Source: an uncultured bacterium
GTDB lineage: Bacteria; Bacillota; Clostridia; Oscillospirales; Ruminococcaceae
Direction of reading: 5' to 3'
DNA length: 35,117 bases
Assembly: GCA_905215595.1 (NCBI GenBank)
Contig: CAJMQZ010000006.1
Location: forward strand, 1 to 35,117
Below are positions 14,694-23,086 of this stretch, piece by piece (position 1 is the first letter of the stretch; each line of letters starts with the position of its first letter). Below the pieces are notes generated by a model. It made no database searches. It was not told the DNA's origin and worked only from the letters and a program-made list of their open reading frames with translations. Position numbers and translations under genes: made by a program.

Positions 14694-15986
14694 TTATTCT
14701 GTGATCTTCCGGCACTCGATGTAGTAGCGCTTTTCCTCCGCGTGTCCCATGCTGAAGGTCTTGCGGGGCAGCACGCCGCCCATCACAACGCCGCGGAACA
14801 GGTCGCTCTTGGCGAAGGGCGGCATCAAAAACGCCACTGCGCCCTGCTTGCACAGCGCACGCACAGCCGGCTCGTCATGCACATAGTCCACCTTTGCTTC
14901 CGGGTGGCGCTCGATATAATCCGAAATAAAATCGTCGATGGTGCCCACGGTCAGCGGCTCGGTGGGGTCCTCAAAGCTGAGCACATTGGCCATGTGGGGG
15001 CCTGCCAGCGTAAAGGGCTGCTGTTTGCTGCCGCCAAAGCAGCAGCCTGCCATGTTGGAATCGCTCCATGTAATCAGGCTCAGCAGCACGGTGGCGCAGT
15101 CCACGTTGAACAGTACCCGGTGGATGGGCTCGATCTCGATCGCCGGGGAGTGCACGTTGCACACCTCTGCCAGACACCAGCGGGCGGGGTGATTTTCTGC
15201 CTGCTCCGGGGTCAGAGTCTTTTTCAGCTCCTCCCAGCAGGCTTTTGCGGTAGCCAGCGAGTGGTTGCCGTCGCCCACGGCCAGCGTCAGCGGGTCACGG
15301 CGGGTGACATCGGGGTATTTCTTGTCAAATTCTTCCTGACTGCCCAGCACGGTCAGCGCGTTTTCGATCTGCGCGATGAGGGCGGGGTCCTCCACCGCCC
15401 AGCCTGCCACATGGCCGCCGCCCAGCATCAGCTCGCCCTCGTATACCTTGGGCAGGCTGTCCTTGTGGGCGGCAATGGGCTCGATGAGGGTGCAGTCCGG
15501 GTCGTCCGCCAGCATCATGATATGGGGCGTTTCCAGCGCAGCGCCGGTACGCACCTTCATGCGGGGCGGGATGCGGCTTTCCACCGTGCACTCGCTGGGG
15601 CGCACGGCGCATTTTTCGCCCCGGCGGTAGCTGTAAGCTTCCAAGTCCACACGCCCTACAAGACCCTGCCGCACCCGGCCGCTCTGCTCGGTGCGCTCTA
15701 CATAGATAAAGCCATCCACCGCCCGGGTGAGCACGTTTTGGGCGTAATCCTGCATGGTGGCGTGGATCTTTTCCACCCGCGCGTCGGCGTCTCCGTCCTC
15801 CAGATACACCTCCGGCAGGATCAGGTTCAGGGTGCTGGGTGCACCCGCAGCGGTCTCTTCTGCCCGCTGCCAGTAGCTGCGGTCGCTGGTGAACTGGTCA
15901 CAGGCAATGCAGCCCCACTGCTCCAGCGGCACCTGCTCCGAAGGCAGCAGGATGTGTGCGGGTGCAAAACAGGTAGTCGGTTTCAT
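14694..15986 (-). CDS. DUF1015-family protein
   Basis: This 430-residue soluble protein belongs to the widespread DUF1015 family, whose biochemical role is not settled. Recognisable pieces are the N-terminal CIACDQFTSDRSYW, the RVDLEAYSYRRG segment, the arginine-rich IPPRMKVRTGA, and the conserved DGNHSLATAKACWE motif near residue 265, which in many members reads DGHHRYxTA. The length is normal. GGAGG lies upstream of the ATG, and the start is 34 bases after the DUF4015 gene. It belongs to the eight-gene operon, but this adds no firm clue to its function. Confidence 0.85.
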   Translation of the reverse strand: MKPTTCFAPAHILLPSEQVPLEQWGCIACDQFTSDRSYWQRAEETAAGAPSTLNLILPEVYLEDGDADARVEKIHATMQDYAQNVLTRAVDGFIYVERTEQSGRVRQGLVGRVDLEAYSYRRGEKCAVRPSECTVESRIPPRMKVRTGAALETPHIMMLADDPDCTLIEPIAAHKDSLPKVYEGELMLGGGHVAGWAVEDPALIAQIENALTVLGSQEEFDKKYPDVTRRDPLTLAVGDGNHSLATAKACWEELKKTLTPEQAENHPARWCLAEVCNVHSPAIEIEPIHRVLFNVDCATVLLSLITWSDSNMAGCCFGGSKQQPFTLAGPHMANVLSFEDPTEPLTVGTIDDFISDYIERHPEAKVDYVHDEPAVRALCKQGAVAFLMPPFAKSDLFRGVVMGGVLPRKTFSMGHAEEKRYYIECRKITE

Positions 15987-16020
15987 AGTCGTTTCCTCCC
16001 CTCTTTATAAAAGCCGCTTC

Positions 16021-17127
16021 TCAGCGGAATGCTGCGGCATCGTGCACCACAAGGTGCTGCACACCGGCGTCGGCAGCGGCCTGCTCCAGCGCAGCGCGGC
16101 TGTCCGCGTCCAGCGCGGCGCTGCTGGTGACCAGCAGATTTTCCATGCCAAGGGACGTGCCGGTGGTGCCAAGGGCATCGGTGGCAGCGGTGCACAGTGC
16201 GTCAGGGTAGCTGACCCACAGGGTCACGCTGCCCGCAAAGCGGCTCTGCCATGCGGCGATATCAGCGGTCAGCTGGGCGGCGCGTCCCTCCCGGCTCTTG
16301 CCGCCGGAAGCGCCGAAGTCCTGCTTGCGGGTGATGATGTTTGGGAACTGCACCCCGGTAAGCACCACCTGCTCGTAGCCCATGCCCCGCACCTCCTCAA
16401 TGAGGTCGCCGACATACTGCACCGCACTTGCGGCAAAGGGGTTCATCCACGCCTTGCCGCCCTTGGCTGCGCTGACGTTGTCCAGCCAGAGGCTGTTGCC
16501 GTCGTAGTGCACGCCCATGCTGCGGTCGGTGTACACCGACACCGGGTCGGTAAAGGCGGCAAGCTGCGCCGCCGGGATGATGCCCTCCTCCCGCAGGATG
16601 GCGGCGATATTGGCCGCATCTACCGGGTTTTCGGTGATGCTCTGGGCAGCGGCTGCCACCCCGGAAGCATAATACACCGTGCCAGCGGCATCCTTCAGGG
16701 TGACAAGAGCGTAGTCTGCGCCCTGCTGCTTCAGCTGCCGGGCGGCGGCGCGGATGGCGGCATCATCGGTCAGGCCGGTCACGTCCAGCTCTGCCCAGCT
16801 GCCGCCGGTGATGGCCTTGCCGTCCAGCGGCTTTTCCTCTTCCGGCTCCGGTTCAGACGCTGCCTGTGAGGCGGCAGCGCTGCTTGCTGCCGCAGAGGAG
16901 GCTGCTGCCTCGGCGCGGGAAGCGCTTTCGGCCTCCAAGTCCCGGTCCTTGACCACGGTATACCATGTGTGGGTGGCCCAATCCAGCACATGGGGTGCGG
17001 CAAACCATGCGGCTGCCAGCACTGCCACTACCAGCACCGCAATGCCCAGAATGCGCTTGACGCGCATTTCCCGGCTGTAAAAGCTGCGGTGATAATGCTT
17101 GACCTTCTGACGTTTATACTTAGCCAT
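16021..17127 (-). CDS. Membrane-anchored putative glycoside hydrolase (DUF4015-like)
   Basis: This 368-residue protein has a basic cytoplasmic N-terminus (MAKYKRQKVKHYHRSFYSRE) and one transmembrane helix at about 25-45. An Ala/Ser-rich linker follows (65-95), then an outside domain. The outside domain resembles the DUF4015/GHL group of TIM-barrel glycosidase-like proteins: AAARQLKQQGADYALVTLKD, an ILREEGIIPAAQLAAFTDPV strand-helix unit and DLIEEVRGMGYEQVVLTGVQFP. I cannot point with certainty to a catalytic pair, so activity is open. The GGAGG-led start lies 24 bases after rnfA, and it is probably co-transcribed with the Rnf-like genes. Confidence 0.75.
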   Translation of the reverse strand: MAKYKRQKVKHYHRSFYSREMRVKRILGIAVLVVAVLAAAWFAAPHVLDWATHTWYTVVKDRDLEAESASRAEAAASSAAASSAAASQAASEPEPEEEKPLDGKAITGGSWAELDVTGLTDDAAIRAAARQLKQQGADYALVTLKDAAGTVYYASGVAAAAQSITENPVDAANIAAILREEGIIPAAQLAAFTDPVSVYTDRSMGVHYDGNSLWLDNVSAAKGGKAWMNPFAASAVQYVGDLIEEVRGMGYEQVVLTGVQFPNIITRKQDFGASGGKSREGRAAQLTADIAAWQSRFAGSVTLWVSYPDALCTAATDALGTTGTSLGMENLLVTSSAALDADSRAALEQAAADAGVQHLVVHDAAAFR

Positions 17128-17151
17128 GGTATCCTTTCCTCCCTGTCTGCA

Positions 17152-17766
17152 TTACAGGATGACGGAATGTCCGGTAAAGCCATAGATTGCCAGCGCCAGC
17201 ACGCCGATATACACCAGCGTGATGGGCAGGCCGCGGAATGCTTTGGGGATCGCTTTGCTGCGCAGGCGGTGGCGCGCCTCGGTGACCAGAAGCACCGCCA
17301 GCACATAGCCAAGACCGCTGCCAAGGCCAAAGCCAAGGCTTTCGCCAAGGGTAAAGGTCTGGGTGCGCTCCACCAGCACCGTGCCCAGCACGCCGCTGTT
17401 CAGCGCGGCCAGCGGCACGATGCGCAGCAGCTGGCTGCGGCGGGGCAGGCTGCGCAGCAGCCATAGCACCAGGTGCTCTGCCAGACACACCAGCGCAATG
17501 CTGGCGATATACACCAGCGGGCGCAGCTGGGCGCGGTTATCCAACGGGGCAATGAACCACCGCCCGGCAAAGAAAGCCACCGGCGCCACCAGCACCTGCG
17601 TGATGCACAGCATCATGCCGAACAAGGCGCTGCTGGTGCGGTCGTCCCCCACCAGCTGCACCATGCGGGACACGCCCAGTGCACGGGTAAAGACAGCGTT
17701 CTGTGCAAAAATAGCCAGCAGTGCGTAGCTGAAAAACACTGCCGAGCTGCTTACAACTTCCTTCAC
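17152..17766 (-). CDS. rnfA: RnfA/NqrE-like membrane subunit lacking the iron-sulfur cysteines
   Basis: This 204-residue protein has about six transmembrane helices and clear RnfA/NqrE similarity, best at the C-terminus (PKAFRGLPITLVYIGVLALA; E. coli RsxA has PAPFRGNAIALI). In known Rnf and Na+-NQR complexes RnfA and RnfE pack as an inverted pair, each giving two cysteines to an intramembrane iron-sulfur centre. Here the matching positions are serine: ALGVS33R in place of FLGLCP, and LNS124GVLG in place of TNCAVLG. The two remaining cysteines lie elsewhere. The start is a GTG overlapping the rnfE stop (GTGA), which indicates translational coupling; there is no better ATG. Function in electron transfer or ion pumping is therefore uncertain. 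Confidence 0.85.
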   Translation of the reverse strand: MKEVVSSSAVFFSYALLAIFAQNAVFTRALGVSRMVQLVGDDRTSSALFGMMLCITQVLVAPVAFFAGRWFIAPLDNRAQLRPLVYIASIALVCLAEHLVLWLLRSLPRRSQLLRIVPLAALNSGVLGTVLVERTQTFTLGESLGFGLGSGLGYVLAVLLVTEARHRLRSKAIPKAFRGLPITLVYIGVLALAIYGFTGHSVIL

Positions 17767-18488
17767 GGTTCGCGGTCCGCCTCCTTCTGGTAGTGCACGG
17801 TCAGGGTATCCCGTGCTTCCTTTTGCAGATATTCCTTGCGCTTTGCAGCCGCAGCGCGCCAGATGGCGCACAGGATGCCCAGCACGATAAAGCCGCCCGC
17901 CGGCATTTTGGCCAGCGGCAGCAGCGCCCAGCGCCCCACCGGGGCGCCGAACACGGTGCCAAGGCTGAGCCACTCGCGCACGATGCCCACCACGAGCAGC
18001 AGCAGCGCGTAGCCCACGGTGATGCGCACGCCCTTGGAAACAGCCTTATGCACCGTCTCCTGCACGCGGCCGAAGCGGTAGGTCAAAAGCGGCTCCACCA
18101 CCAGCATGGGCAGGTAGATGCCAAGGTTCAAAAGACCGGTGCCGAACACAAAGTTCAAAATGGGATACGCCGCCAGATACACCACGGCGGCGCTGGCTGC
18201 GTACAAAAGTGCACGGGGCAGCAGCTTTTTTTGCAGCTGCTCCGGGGTAGGCTCCTCGTCCCGCAGGGGCACAAGGCGGCTGAGCAGGCAGGCCAGCACG
18301 CGGGAGGGTACCAGCAGCAGCGCCACCGCCGCCGCCAGCATCAGGCTGTTCTGCCCGGTGGTGGCCACGACCACCAGCGGTGCCAGACCCATGCCCTGCA
18401 TGACCACCGGGTTATTCAGGAACACGCGGTCGTGATGGGCGAACTTTTCGGGGCTTTGCAGGATCAGTTCCGCAGTACGCTTTTTCAT
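17763..18488 (-). CDS. rnfE: RnfE/NqrD-like membrane subunit lacking the iron-sulfur cysteines
   Basis: This 241-residue protein has six predicted transmembrane helices and the RnfE/NqrD layout. The N-terminal half-helix reads NNPVVMQGMGLAPLVVVATT where RnfE normally has NNxxLVQLLGLCPLLAVT, so the ligand cysteine is Ala36. The second site, normally IPLIVTNCIVxGRAEAF, reads LPMLVVEPLLTYRFGRVQET, so Cys becomes Pro133 and the GRAEAF motif is eroded. The tail MPAGGFIVLGILCAIWR matches the family (PPGAFIGLGL). The gene overlaps rnfD by 4 bases and rnfA by 4 bases. The middle loop (residues 75-90) is longer than usual. It is homologous but clearly divergent. Confidence 0.82.
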   Translation of the reverse strand: MKKRTAELILQSPEKFAHHDRVFLNNPVVMQGMGLAPLVVVATTGQNSLMLAAAVALLLVPSRVLACLLSRLVPLRDEEPTPEQLQKKLLPRALLYAASAAVVYLAAYPILNFVFGTGLLNLGIYLPMLVVEPLLTYRFGRVQETVHKAVSKGVRITVGYALLLLVVGIVREWLSLGTVFGAPVGRWALLPLAKMPAGGFIVLGILCAIWRAAAAKRKEYLQKEARDTLTVHYQKEADREP

Positions 18489-19504
18489 TCCGCAGCCTCC
18501 TTTCGTTCGGACGGCAGACGGTGCAGCAGACGGTACAGCCGCTCCTCGGTGCGGTCAATGAGCGCAGACACACTGTTGACGGCCAGCAGCGCAAAGCAGA
18601 CGCCGGTCTCGTACACGCCGAAATAGCGGAAGCCCATGGTGGCGATGCCCACCAGTGCGCCGTACAGGATGCGTCCGAGCCGGTGGTGGGCACAGGTGTA
18701 GGGCTCGTTGAGCAGGAACACCGCACAGAACAGCACCGCACCGGTGTGCAGCTCGTCCCCGATGCCCTGCAAGCGGGGCATCAGGCTGCTGAAGAGGGTG
18801 CTGTCTGCCAGACCTACCTGCCGCGGGAAGAAGAAGGCGATGAGCCCGCAGGTGATGAGAAAACTTGCCGATGCACCGATGTGCACGTCCTTCTGGGTCC
18901 ACAGCACAAGGCCGCAGGCCAGAATGACCAGCGCCGCGCCGGTGCCCATGGGGGCGGCAAACTCGCCCAGCACAACGGCGAGGGGGTTCAGGTTCAGGAT
19001 GCCGCCGCTGCGCAGGGTATCCTCGATGGTGCTGCTCACCGGCACGGCAGAGGCGTTCCACAGGGGCAGCGGCGTATAGGGCTGCGGGTAGCGCACCACC
19101 TGCTCCGGCCACGATACCGCCGCCACGGCGTAGCCAACGGCAGCGGGGTTGAAGGGGTAGCTGCCGTAGCCGCCAAAGACCTCCTTGCCGATGAGCACGC
19201 CCGCCAGCACTGCCACCACCAGCACATAGATGTCCACGGTGGCGGGCATGAGCAGGGCGATGATCAGGCTGAAGCTCTCGTTGGAGAGATCTTTATTGGT
19301 GTACACCCGATGGCGCAGCAGCGCCACCAGACGGTCGCACAGGTTGCCGGTAAGCAGAGCGACGCCGCACAGCAGCAGCGGACGCGCCCCGTAGAAATAG
19401 CAGGCCATGCACAGCAGCGGCACACACAGCCAGAAAACGTGCTGGTAGTACCGGCCGGTCTTTTGCAGCTGCCGCTCCTGCTCCTGGATCAAAGCTTCAT
19501 CCAT
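18485..19504 (-). CDS. rnfD: RnfD/NqrB-like membrane subunit
   Basis: This 339-residue multi-span protein belongs to the RnfD/NqrB/RsxD family, which in known complexes carries covalent FMN and takes part in electron transfer linked to ion movement. It shows FGGYGSYPFNPAAVGYAVAAVSWP (family GGxGxNxFNPAxxG), a second NLNPLAVVLGEFAAPMGTG and the terminal YGALVGIATMGFRYFGVYETGVCFALLAVN. The usual flavin attachment motif SGATxx is not present as such. VSST (Thr159), at the corresponding place before an SGG turn, is the best candidate for the modified threonine. The gene is 12 bases after rpe and directly abuts rnfE; rnfG, which normally lies between D and E, is missing. Confidence 0.85.
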   Translation of the reverse strand: MDEALIQEQERQLQKTGRYYQHVFWLCVPLLCMACYFYGARPLLLCGVALLTGNLCDRLVALLRHRVYTNKDLSNESFSLIIALLMPATVDIYVLVVAVLAGVLIGKEVFGGYGSYPFNPAAVGYAVAAVSWPEQVVRYPQPYTPLPLWNASAVPVSSTIEDTLRSGGILNLNPLAVVLGEFAAPMGTGAALVILACGLVLWTQKDVHIGASASFLITCGLIAFFFPRQVGLADSTLFSSLMPRLQGIGDELHTGAVLFCAVFLLNEPYTCAHHRLGRILYGALVGIATMGFRYFGVYETGVCFALLAVNSVSALIDRTEERLYRLLHRLPSERKEAAE

Positions 19505-19516
19505 ATACAGCCCTCC

Positions 19517-20167
19517 TTACAGGCTGGCCAGTGCGCCCACAGCCGCAGCGGGGTCGGCCGCGCCGAACACGGCGCTGCCCGCCACCAGCACGTCGGCACC
19601 GGCTTCTACGCACAGGGGTGCGGTGGCGGTGTCCACGCCGCCGTCCACCTCCAGCAGGTAGGAAAGGCCGCGTGCTTCCCGCTCCGCTTTGAGCCAGCGC
19701 AGCTTATCCAGCGCCGAGGGCATGAACTTCTGCCCGCCGAAGCCGGGCTCCACGCTCATCACCAGCACCAGATCCAGCTGGTCCAGCCACGGTGCCAGCG
19801 CCTCGGCCGGGGTGCCGGGCTTGATGGTCAGACCCACCTTGCAGCCCAGCGCACGCACGGCGTCAATGGTGGCCTGAATATCATCTTCGCACTCCAGATG
19901 GAAATTATACAGGGTCGCACCGGCCTTGATAAAGGGCTCGGCGTATTGCAGCGGGTGGCTGATCATCAGGTGCACGTCATAAAAGGCATCCGGCAGCGCC
20001 TTGTGCAGGCTTTTGAGCACCGGCACGCCAAAGCTGATGTTGGGCACAAAATGCCCGTCCATCACGTCGTAGTGCAGCATCTGTGCACCGGCGTCCAGCA
20101 CCATGCGGCAGTCTGCACCCAGCTTGCCAAAATCAGCAGAAAGAATCGAAGGACTTACGATGGCCAT
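19517..20167 (-). CDS. rpe: Ribulose-phosphate 3-epimerase
   Basis: This 216-residue TIM-barrel enzyme interconverts D-ribulose 5-phosphate and D-xylulose 5-phosphate in the pentose phosphate pathway. The family motifs are complete: PSILSADF at the N-terminus, HYDVMDGHFVPNISFG with the metal-binding His and Asp, VHLMISHP, the flexible loop SVEPGFGGQKF, and LEVDGGV with the second catalytic Asp. Length is standard. It is the first gene of the eight-gene operon that goes on into rnfDEA. The ribosome site (GGAG) is unusually far, about 14 bases, from the ATG, but no in-frame alternative is better. Confidence 0.96.
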   Translation of the reverse strand: MAIVSPSILSADFGKLGADCRMVLDAGAQMLHYDVMDGHFVPNISFGVPVLKSLHKALPDAFYDVHLMISHPLQYAEPFIKAGATLYNFHLECEDDIQATIDAVRALGCKVGLTIKPGTPAEALAPWLDQLDLVLVMSVEPGFGGQKFMPSALDKLRWLKAEREARGLSYLLEVDGGVDTATAPLCVEAGADVLVAGSAVFGAADPAAAVGALASL

Positions 20168-20363
20168 AATATTTCATTACGCTCCGTTATTTTTAGCAAT
20201 TTTTATCCCATGCGTTGCGCGCTTTGCAGGGCTCTGCCGGGCAAAAAATACGCGGGCATGGTTACCTTTTAGTTTACATGAAAACGGCCAAAAAATCAAA
20301 CCCGCAGCCGTTTTTTTCACCGAAAAGTCGTAAATAGCGCAAAAAGTCCATAAGGCGGGCTCG

Positions 20364-20518
20364 CCCTCTCAGTCAAAGCCTGTCGGCTTTGCCAGCTCTC
20401 CCAAAGGGAGAGCCAAGAGCACTGCCGAAAGCTTTCTCGTTATACCTGGTGCTTTAGCATCGGGGCTAACGGCTTGGCTCCCCCTTCGGGGGAGCTGGCG
20501 CGGGAGCGCCTGAGAGGG
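20364..20518. repeat. Palindromic repeat element, copy 4
   Basis: This 155-bp copy has perfect 11-base ends CGCCCTCTCAG/CTGAGAGGGCG. Its interior is very like that of copy 1, including the CAAGAGCAC segment. Between 20168 and 20692 no gene is visible: there is the rpe promoter region, this repeat, and at 20560-20632 two further right-end fragments (GGGAGCTGGC...CTGAGGGGG and CTGAGAGGG). Confidence 0.88.
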
Positions 20519-20648
20519 CGCAGGCGCTCCCGCAAGCTTTGCGCTTTAGCCGGAAACTGTACCACCATGCCAAAGGCCCCATCTCCGAGGGAGCTGGCAC
20601 GGCGCAAGCCGTGACTGAGGGGGTACTGAGAGGGTTTGCGACAACGCC

Positions 20649-20683
20649 AAAGCAGCCAGACCGCCCGGGCGGGGCAGTCTGGC
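20649..20683 (-). terminator. Likely terminator of the two-component operon
   Basis: CAGCCAGAC and GTCTGGCTG form a 9-bp stem around a GC-rich loop. On the minus strand the following bases are CTTTGGCGTT, a poor T-tract, so efficiency may be low. Confidence 0.5.
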
Positions 20684-20692
20684 TGCGGGGTC

Positions 20693-22222
20693 TTATTCTA
20701 CCGGCTTCATGCTGGCGGGGTCCTCTACCGCGCCGGGCTGACCGGCGGCGTCCGGCAGGCGCTTCATGCCGCCGGGATTGGGGGAACAGGTGGGCAGGGT
20801 GAATACAAAGCGGCACCACTCGCCCTGCTGGCTCTCCACGCGGATCTGCCCGCCGGACAGGTTGACCAGCACCTTGCAGATGTTCAGTCCCAAACCGGAG
20901 CCGCGGGCGTGCAGGCCGCGGGAGCGGTCCTCCTTGTAGAACCGCTCGAACACATAGGGCAGCGCCTCCGGGCTGATGCCCTGCCCGGAGTTCCAGATGG
21001 AGATCTCGGCCTCGGGGCCAAGCTTTTCCACGCTGAAGCGGATGGTGCCGCCCGCCGGGGTGAACTTGATGGCGTTGTCCAGCAGGTTGTACACCACCTG
21101 ATGGATCAGGTCCGGGTCGGCGTACACCAGCGCCTTTTCGTCCATGGTCAGGCCTTCCAGCTCGATCATGCCGTCGTTGATGCGCTGCTCTGCGGCCAGC
21201 GCCACGCCGGTCAGGGTCTCCCAGATATTGAACATCCGGGCGTTCACCTGATACTCGCCGCTTTCCAGCTTGGAGAGATCCAGCATATTCTGGATGAGCC
21301 GTGCCAGACGGCCGGTCTCCTCGCTGACCAGCTGCAAATAGTGGTTCTGCATCTCGGGCGGGATGGTGCCGTCCAGAATGCCGTCCACAAAGCCCTTGAT
21401 GGTGGTCATGGGGGTGCGCAGCTCGTGGGCGATGTTGCCCATGAACTGCCCCCGGGAGTTATCGTTGGACTGGATGTTCTCCGCCATCTGGTTGAAGGTG
21501 CGGGCAAGGTCTGCCACCTCGCCATCACCCTCCACGCCCTCCACGCGGACGGAGAGGTCGCCGCCGCCAAAGCGCTGGGCGGCATCGGTGACCTTTTGCA
21601 GCGGGTCGGTGAGCTGACGCATCAACAGGCGGGTCAGCACACTGGCGCACAGCAGCATCACGCAGGCGGACAGGAGGAAGTTGGACCAGAACTGCTGCTT
21701 GAAGTCGGTGAGCTGCGCACCGGAGGAGCACAAAAACAGCCAGCCGCCGACCGGGCTCTGAGCATCCGTGGTCTGCACCACCGAGATATAGCTTTTTTCG
21801 GTCAGTGCACCGCCCAAGTCGCTGAAAGCGTGGTAGTGTTCGGCGTCCGGGTCTGCCACTGCATTGGCGCGCCGGCAGATATCCAGCGGCACGGTGGTGG
21901 TGGTAAGCGTGTCCGGGTCGGAGGCGATGAGCACATTGCCCTGTCCGTCCGTGAAGAACAGATAAGCCTCGGCGCTCTCACCGATGATCTCCAGTTTGGT
22001 GTTCAAAGCGTCCAGCTCTGCACCCTGCGGCATGGTCTCGCTGTTTACCAGATACTCTGCGGTGCGCTTGGCAACGTTTACCAGCTGATCCAGCGTTTCG
22101 TAGCGATCCTTCGCAAAATAATTTTTGAACAGCACCCACTCCGAGCAGCCCATCAGCACGATGCCCAGCACCATCAGGGTGGACACCATGGAGAAAAAGG
22201 CCGTGGAGATACTTTTACGCAT
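20693..22222 (-). CDS. Membrane sensor histidine kinase
   Basis: This 509-residue kinase has a first transmembrane helix at about 8-34 and an extracellular sensor region of about 140 residues (35-177). The second helix is at about 178-200, followed by a HAMP domain (201-255). The dimerisation/phosphoacceptor domain has His266 in AHELRTPM. The ATP-binding domain has the N box (NLLDNAIKF), G1-type GQGIS and GSGLGLNI boxes. The start codon overlaps the stop of the response regulator (TAATG), so the two are translationally coupled. The proline-rich tail after the kinase domain is not typical. The stimulus is unknown; the outside domain resembles single Cache/PAS-like sensors in layout only. Confidence 0.93.
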   Translation of the reverse strand: MRKSISTAFFSMVSTLMVLGIVLMGCSEWVLFKNYFAKDRYETLDQLVNVAKRTAEYLVNSETMPQGAELDALNTKLEIIGESAEAYLFFTDGQGNVLIASDPDTLTTTTVPLDICRRANAVADPDAEHYHAFSDLGGALTEKSYISVVQTTDAQSPVGGWLFLCSSGAQLTDFKQQFWSNFLLSACVMLLCASVLTRLLMRQLTDPLQKVTDAAQRFGGGDLSVRVEGVEGDGEVADLARTFNQMAENIQSNDNSRGQFMGNIAHELRTPMTTIKGFVDGILDGTIPPEMQNHYLQLVSEETGRLARLIQNMLDLSKLESGEYQVNARMFNIWETLTGVALAAEQRINDGMIELEGLTMDEKALVYADPDLIHQVVYNLLDNAIKFTPAGGTIRFSVEKLGPEAEISIWNSGQGISPEALPYVFERFYKEDRSRGLHARGSGLGLNICKVLVNLSGGQIRVESQQGEWCRFVFTLPTCSPNPGGMKRLPDAAGQPGAVEDPASMKPVE

Positions 22223-22920
22223 TACTGACGCACCTCGAACTTATAGCCCACGCCCCAGACGGTTTTCAGCTCCCACTTATCGGAAGCGCCGGCCAGCTTT
22301 TCGCGCAGGCGCTTGACGTGGACGTCAATGGTGCGGCTGTCGCCGTAGTACTCAAAGCCCCACACCTCGTCCAGCAGCTGGTCGCGGGTGTACACGCGGT
22401 TGGGGTGGGAGGCCAGACAGTTCAGCAGTTCCAGCTCCTTGGGGGGAGCTTCCACCACCTTGCCCTTGACCCGCAGCTCGTAGCTGTTCATATCCAGCCG
22501 CAGGTTGTCGAACTCGATGACGCCCTTGGTCCTCTCGGCGGCAGCGGAGGTAGTCTGGCAGCGGCGCAGCACCGCCTTGATGCGTGCCACCACTTCTTTT
22601 GCGTCAAAGGGCTTGACCATGTAATCGTCTGCGCCAAGCTCCAGGCCCAGCACCTTGTCAAAGGTCTCGCCCTTGGCGGTAAGCATCATCACCGGGGTGT
22701 TGCCCGCCTTGCGGATGCGGCGGCAGACCTCAAGACCGTCCATGCGGGGCATCATCACGTCCAGCAGCACCATGTCCGGCTTGACCGCGTTGAACTTTTC
22801 CAGCCCTTCTTCGCCATCGTTTGCCACCGTGACCTGATAGCCCTCCTTGGTCAGGTACAGCCGCAGCAGCTCGCAGATGTTGGCGTCGTCGTCCACCACA
22901 AGGATCTTTTCGTTTGCCAT
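22222..22920 (-). CDS. OmpR/PhoB-family response regulator
   Basis: This 232-residue regulator pairs with the following kinase. The receiver domain (3-118) has the acidic pocket VVDDD, phosphoacceptor Asp54 in LLDVMMPRMDG, Thr81 and Lys103 (VKPF). The winged-helix DNA-binding domain (about 133-231) has LTPKE-like PPKELELLNCLASHPNRVYTRDQLLDEVWG and ends RTIDVHVKRLREKL...VWGVGYKF. GGGGAGG precedes the ATG. It resembles ResD/WalR-type regulators but I cannot assign an orthologue. The targets are unknown. Confidence 0.95.
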   Translation of the reverse strand: MANEKILVVDDDANICELLRLYLTKEGYQVTVANDGEEGLEKFNAVKPDMVLLDVMMPRMDGLEVCRRIRKAGNTPVMMLTAKGETFDKVLGLELGADDYMVKPFDAKEVVARIKAVLRRCQTTSAAAERTKGVIEFDNLRLDMNSYELRVKGKVVEAPPKELELLNCLASHPNRVYTRDQLLDEVWGFEYYGDSRTIDVHVKRLREKLAGASDKWELKTVWGVGYKFEVRQ

Positions 22921-23000
22921 AAGTGTTTTCCTCCCCTTTTATGCAGGTTTTTGCTGTATCTTCAGCCCTTCCGGGCGTTTTGACAGGCTCTTTCCTTTCT

Positions 23001-23029
23001 ATTATACGGAACAGTTATGACAAAATAAA
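23001..23029 (-). promoter_or_regulatory. Probable promoter of the two-component operon
   Basis: TATAAT on the minus strand (23001-23006) lies about 80 bases before the response regulator start. A weak TTTATT at 17 bp is the only -35 candidate. Confidence 0.45.
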
Positions 23030-23086
23030 GAAGGAAGTGTAGTTTTTTTCACATTTCTGCCTAGGGTACACCTTACGCAGCCGCGC

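Noticed and set aside
12371..14704. Plus-strand open frame of 777 codons
   Set aside because: It is the antisense shadow of the DEAD helicase and rlmA. Composition is Gly/Cys/Leu-rich without domains, and the minus-strand genes carry all expected motifs.
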